Shown: one piece after another, positions 61,494-64,000 of the stretch | How positions within the stretch are numbered: the first letter of the stretch is position 1 | Layout of the letters: the number at the start of each line of letters is the position of its first letter | Origin: a virus | Strand: one strand, 5' to 3' | Virus record (IMG/VR): IMGVR_UViG_3300036806_000217 | Location: 1 to 64,000 of that record | DNA: 64,000 bases | The notes under the pieces: model-generated | Told to the model about the DNA's origin: nothing | Databases searched by the model: none | What the model saw: only the letters and a program-made list of their open reading frames with translations | Position numbers and translations under genes: made by a program

Positions 61494-61807
61494 TGGCCAT
61501 CCCGCCCTCGGAGACCTTCGCAGGCCGTCTGATCATCGTCTGGCCCAAGCCAGGCGGACCCGCTGTCCACGGCAACCTCGTCGCCTTCATCGACGCCGAC
61601 AGCGGCGACCCGATCGTGACGATCACAGACCTCACCGTCCACGTCGACCTCTACGCACCCGCCGTCGCCGAGGTCGCGATGTACGCCGACGCCGACGGCA
61701 AGCCACTGCTCGGCGCGCACGCCATGCCAGTTCGCGCCGCCGACGGCAAGGCCTACCGCACCGGCACGTTCCGGTGGCTCGTCGCCGAGATGCGAGTCGC
61801 GACATGA
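61493..61807 (+). CDS. hypothetical beta-rich protein
   Basis: 104 residues from a TGATG junction. FAGRLIIVWPKPGGPAVHGN, DSGDPIVTITDLTVHVDLYA and GTFRWLVAEMRV read as a beta sandwich. Could be a minor virion component given its position before tail genes. Unknown. Confidence 0.6.
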   Translation: MAIPPSETFAGRLIIVWPKPGGPAVHGNLVAFIDADSGDPIVTITDLTVHVDLYAPAVAEVAMYADADGKPLLGAHAMPVRAADGKAYRTGTFRWLVAEMRVAT

Positions 61808-62088
61808 GCGGCGGCTCCTACGACTATCTGTGCTTCAAGGCCGACGACCTCTCCGGTCGTCGCGGCACGGTCGAGGAGATGGCGCAGCGCCTGGAAGGAC
61901 TCCCCTACGCCTCCCCGGCAGCCGCCGACACCCGACGCGTCCTCGCCCTGCTCGACGAAGCGCGCGCCCTCGCTGAACGGCTGTCCGACGTGTGGCACGC
62001 CGTCGAGTGGTGGGACTCCGGCGACTACGGCGAGGACGACGCCCGAGAGGCCATCGCCAAGTACCGCGACATCAGCACCACAACCTGA
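61804..62088 (+). CDS. small hypothetical protein
   Basis: 94 residues from an ATGA overlap. Begins SGGSYDYLCFKADDLSG, a start pattern I recall from many bacterial and phage proteins of unknown role. The rest is helical (TRRVLALLDEARALAERLSD). Confidence 0.65.
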   Translation: MSGGSYDYLCFKADDLSGRRGTVEEMAQRLEGLPYASPAAADTRRVLALLDEARALAERLSDVWHAVEWWDSGDYGEDDAREAIAKYRDISTTT

Positions 62089-62113
62089 CCCACCCTCACC
62101 CCTGGAGTCCCGC

Positions 62114-62413
62114 ATGTCTGCTCTCACCGACGAGTTCCACGCCCTGGTCACCGCGCTGGAGAACGAGGGCCACGCCCTCGCCGCCCGCTTCCGCGCCCTG
62201 CTCGGCCACGCCCCCGCCCTGGAGGCCGAGGCGGTCGCCGACGCCAAGCAGGTCGAAGCCGACGCCGTCGCTGCGGCCGAGCCCGTCATCGCCGAAGCCG
62301 AGGGCGACGTCAAGCAGCTCGCCGCCGAGGCCGTCGCCGACGTCGAAGGTGCCACCGCCCCGCAGACCGCCCCCGACGTCGCACCCGCCGGGCCCGCAGC
62401 ACCCACCGTCTGA
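62114..62413 (+). CDS. alanine-rich helical phage protein
   Basis: 99 residues, ATG after CTGGAGTCCCGC. LTDEFHALVTALENEGHALA, then a long Ala/Glu/Val helix and a proline-rich end. Short Ala-rich proteins like this lie just before tail-fibre genes in several Streptomyces phages. A structural or scaffolding role is possible. Confidence 0.62.
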   Translation: MSALTDEFHALVTALENEGHALAARFRALLGHAPALEAEAVADAKQVEADAVAAAEPVIAEAEGDVKQLAAEAVADVEGATAPQTAPDVAPAGPAAPTV

Positions 62414-62439
62414 CCCGCCCGCCACCCGAGGGAGGCCGC

Positions 62440-62553
62440 ATGCCTCAGCAGCACACCGTCGTGATGACCGTCGAGGCATCCGGCACAGTCACCCCCGCCC
62501 CGCAGCCCGACGCCGCCGAGGCCACCGACGTGAAGGAGCCCACCGATGGCTGA
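62440..62553 (+). CDS. 37-residue hypothetical peptide
   Basis: ATG after GAGGGAGGCCGC. PQQHTVVMTVEASGTVTPAP and an acidic end that also encodes the AAGGAG for the next gene. The 3' end overlaps the next ATG. Confidence 0.48.
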   Translation: MPQQHTVVMTVEASGTVTPAPQPDAAEATDVKEPTDG

Positions 62554-62944
62554 AGGCCTGTCCACCACCACGGTCTCCGGCCTGCTGAACGCCCTCAGGT
62601 CTACGGGTGCCGCATACGGGCCGCCCGCCGGGAACTACATCCAGCTGCACACCGCCAACCCCGGTGCGGCGGGCACCACGGCGATCAGCGTCGGCTCCAC
62701 GACCCGGCTCGCCGCCACACTCAACGCCTCCTCCGGCGGATCCGCACTGGCCCTGTCCAGCTCCGTCGGCCCGTGGACCAACGGCGGCACCACGGAGACC
62801 ATCACCGACATCTCCGTGTGGACCGCCAGCAGCGCCGGAACATTCCTGTGGTCGGTGGCGCTGACGGTCAGTCAGCCTTGGATCTCCGGCAACTCGTTCA
62901 CGCTGAATTCGCTTTCGGTGGCCCTAACCCCGCAGGCGGCGTGA
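62546..62944 (+). CDS. tail-associated phage protein
   Basis: 132 residues. LSTTTVSGLLNALRSTGAAY, then NYIQLHTANPGAAGTTAISV and beta-strand-rich remainder ending LNSLSVALTPQ. This matches a family of small actinophage proteins located beside tail-fibre genes (YVQLHTGDPGAAGT-type). Probably a virion protein of the tail tip. ATG after GAAGGAGCCC. Confidence 0.75.
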   Translation: MAEGLSTTTVSGLLNALRSTGAAYGPPAGNYIQLHTANPGAAGTTAISVGSTTRLAATLNASSGGSALALSSSVGPWTNGGTTETITDISVWTASSAGTFLWSVALTVSQPWISGNSFTLNSLSVALTPQAA

Positions 62945-62981
62945 CCCCGCAGGCAGCGTGACGCCCTGACGGGGAGGGCCC

Positions 62982-64000
62982 ATGGCGACCTTCACCGACA
63001 ACTTCAACAGGGCCGACGGCGCAGTCGGAGCCAACTGGGTCCAGGTCTCCGGCACCTGGACCGTCTCCTCCAACCAGCTCAGCTCGGGCACGACCGGCAC
63101 CGGCCTCGTTCTGCGCTGCGCCACCGCCATGTCCACCAACGACAACTCGGCGCAGATCACCATCGCGACGACGGCGGTCGCCAGCCACGGCGTCTGGTGC
63201 AGGGGCAATGCGGGCATCACGCAGGGCTACCTGTGGCGCAACGACGGCACATCGTGGGTGCTTTTCAGCGTCGTCGGCGGCTCGTTCACCAGTATCGGCA
63301 CCTACGCCGCAGCAGCCGCAAACGGCGACATTGCACTGATCACCGCCGTCGGCACCACGATCAAGGGCTACGTCAACGGCGTCGCCAGGGTCACCGTCAC
63401 CAGCACCACCGTCACGACCGGCCTCAACGTCGGCGTCCGCTCCGACGGCGTGTCCGCACTCCGCTTCGACGACTTCACCGGCGCCGACGTCACCTCCGGC
63501 ATCACCGGCGACGCGGCACAGGCCAGCACAGCAGCACTGACCGCCGCAGGTCTGCGGGCCGCAACCGGGAACACCGCACTGGCCGCCACCGCAGGGCTCA
63601 CCGCCGGCGCAGTCCTGGCCGGCAACGGCGCCGCAGCCCTGGCCCCTACTGCCGCACTGACGGCTGGTGGAATCCGGGCCGCGGCCGGGGACGCCAGCAT
63701 CGCCCCCACGGCCGGTCTCACAGCCAGCGGGGTGCTGGGTACCGCGGGCGACACCGCCCTGTCCTCCGCGGCGAGCCTGACCGCAGCCGGGGTACGGGCC
63801 GCAACGGGCGACGCGGCCGTGGCTGCTTCTGCGAGCCTGACTGCGGACGGCGTCCGGGCCGCGGCCGGAGCGGCCAGCCTCGCCGCATCGGCCACCGTGA
63901 CCGCCACCGGCACGCTCGGCGCCAACGCTTCTGCCAGCTCGGCAGTCACCGCCGGGCTGCCCGCTACCGGCCTGGTCGACCACCCCGGACAGGCGGCACT
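62982..64000 (+). CDS. tail-fibre-like protein with lectin-like N-domain (3' end outside window)
   Basis: At least 339 residues, open to the edge. ATG 62982 after GGGGAGGGCC. Residues 1-160 form a beta-sandwich domain (FTDNFNRADGAVGANWVQVS, YLWRNDGTSWVLFSVVGG, VGVRSDGVSALRFDDF) like concanavalin-A/LamG modules in phage receptor-binding proteins. From residue 176 it runs into eight near-exact 20-residue units. Such proteins contact the host cell wall. It marks the start of the structural region to the right. Confidence 0.78.
   Translation, partial: MATFTDNFNRADGAVGANWVQVSGTWTVSSNQLSSGTTGTGLVLRCATAMSTNDNSAQITIATTAVASHGVWCRGNAGITQGYLWRNDGTSWVLFSVVGGSFTSIGTYAAAAANGDIALITAVGTTIKGYVNGVARVTVTSTTVTTGLNVGVRSDGVSALRFDDFTGADVTSGITGDAAQASTAALTAAGLRAATGNTALAATAGLTAGAVLAGNGAAALAPTAALTAGGIRAAAGDASIAPTAGLTASGVLGTAGDTALSSAASLTAAGVRAATGDAAVAASASLTADGVRAAAGAASLAASATVTATGTLGANASASSAVTAGLPATGLVDHPGQAA
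63507..63986 (+). repeat. eight 20-residue (60-bp) tandem repeats in the tail-fibre gene
   Basis: Units start at 63507 and every 60 bases. Consensus G-(D/N/A)-x-A-x-A-x-(T/S)-A-x-(L/V)-T-A-x-G-(V/L)-(R/L)-A-A-x. The first seven fit well; the eighth (ASASSAVTAGLPATG) has decayed. DNA identity between units is moderate, so they are old rather than recent duplications. They may continue past the window. Confidence 0.8.

Noticed and set aside
62898-63983. Leftward ORF over the tail-fibre repeats
   Set aside because: Gly/Arg/Cys-rich antisense of the repeat region; the plus frame has a phage-like start, a ribosome site and 20-residue periodicity.

Overview
The window is very GC-rich and packed almost edge to edge with short genes that overlap by one to four bases (ATGA, GTGA and TGATG junctions) and often start with GTG or TTG. 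A WhiB-type protein, a long HTH-TPR regulator of the kind common in Streptomyces, DUF2637 and TraB-like transfer genes, and large-serine-recombinase chemistry all point to Streptomyces or a close relative. The left edge cuts the end of a phage endolysin and the right edge runs into a tail-fibre-like gene. The window therefore appears to be the non-structural part (early, regulatory, replication and transfer) of a temperate actinophage, with head and tail genes outside the window. It also carries a plasmid-type conjugation module, so phage-plasmid hybrid is my working label (inference).

Left part (1-9.5 kb): endolysin end, strong terminators, a 14-bp AT-rich inverted repeat, small zinc-ribbon genes, a leftward Nudix hydrolase plus HTH-TPR regulator pair, an XRE repressor, a large serine recombinase (6.8-8.3 kb), a membrane coiled-coil protein, and an immunity switch at 9.0-9.9 kb. 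The switch is an XRE repressor divergent from a Cro-like gene, with four TTGTC-N4-GACAA operators around the rightward promoter.

Rightward early block (9.7-35.4 kb): RecE-like nuclease, probable RecT-like annealing protein, DinD/BRO antirepressor, PAPS-reductase-like PP-loop enzyme, HU-like protein, vWA protein, a run of tiny membrane proteins, WhiB, RuvC-like resolvase, SSB, DUF2303 protein, DnaB/RepA-like helicase, DUF2493 protein, an unusual C5-cytosine methyltransferase, and many small zinc-binding proteins. It ends at a perfect 16-bp terminator stem.

Leftward block (44.9-35.5 kb): small phage proteins, a HAD-like phosphatase, a membrane GT2 synthase with a tiny membrane partner, and, promoter-proximal, an XRE gene coupled to a BRO-N/truncated-adenine-methyltransferase chimera. 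A divergent XRE repressor faces it at 45.1 kb.

Right part (45-64 kb): further HTH genes, a GIY-YIG/HTH protein, an array of three hairpins with identical GTGACA loops, and then the transfer module: membrane T5orf172 protein, DUF2637 protein, Gly/Ser-rich membrane protein, FtsK/TraB-like translocase, Spd-like membrane protein and membrane-anchored Mrr-like nuclease. After it come small hypotheticals, an excisionase-type HTH protein, an interlocked-hairpin leader, and the first tail-associated genes, the last with 20-residue repeats. How it may work together (inference): the 9.5-kb switch sets lysogeny, the integrase and excisionase-like proteins move the element, the RecE/RecT/SSB/helicase/RuvC set replicates and recombines it, and the TraB-like cluster gives a second, conjugative route of spread.
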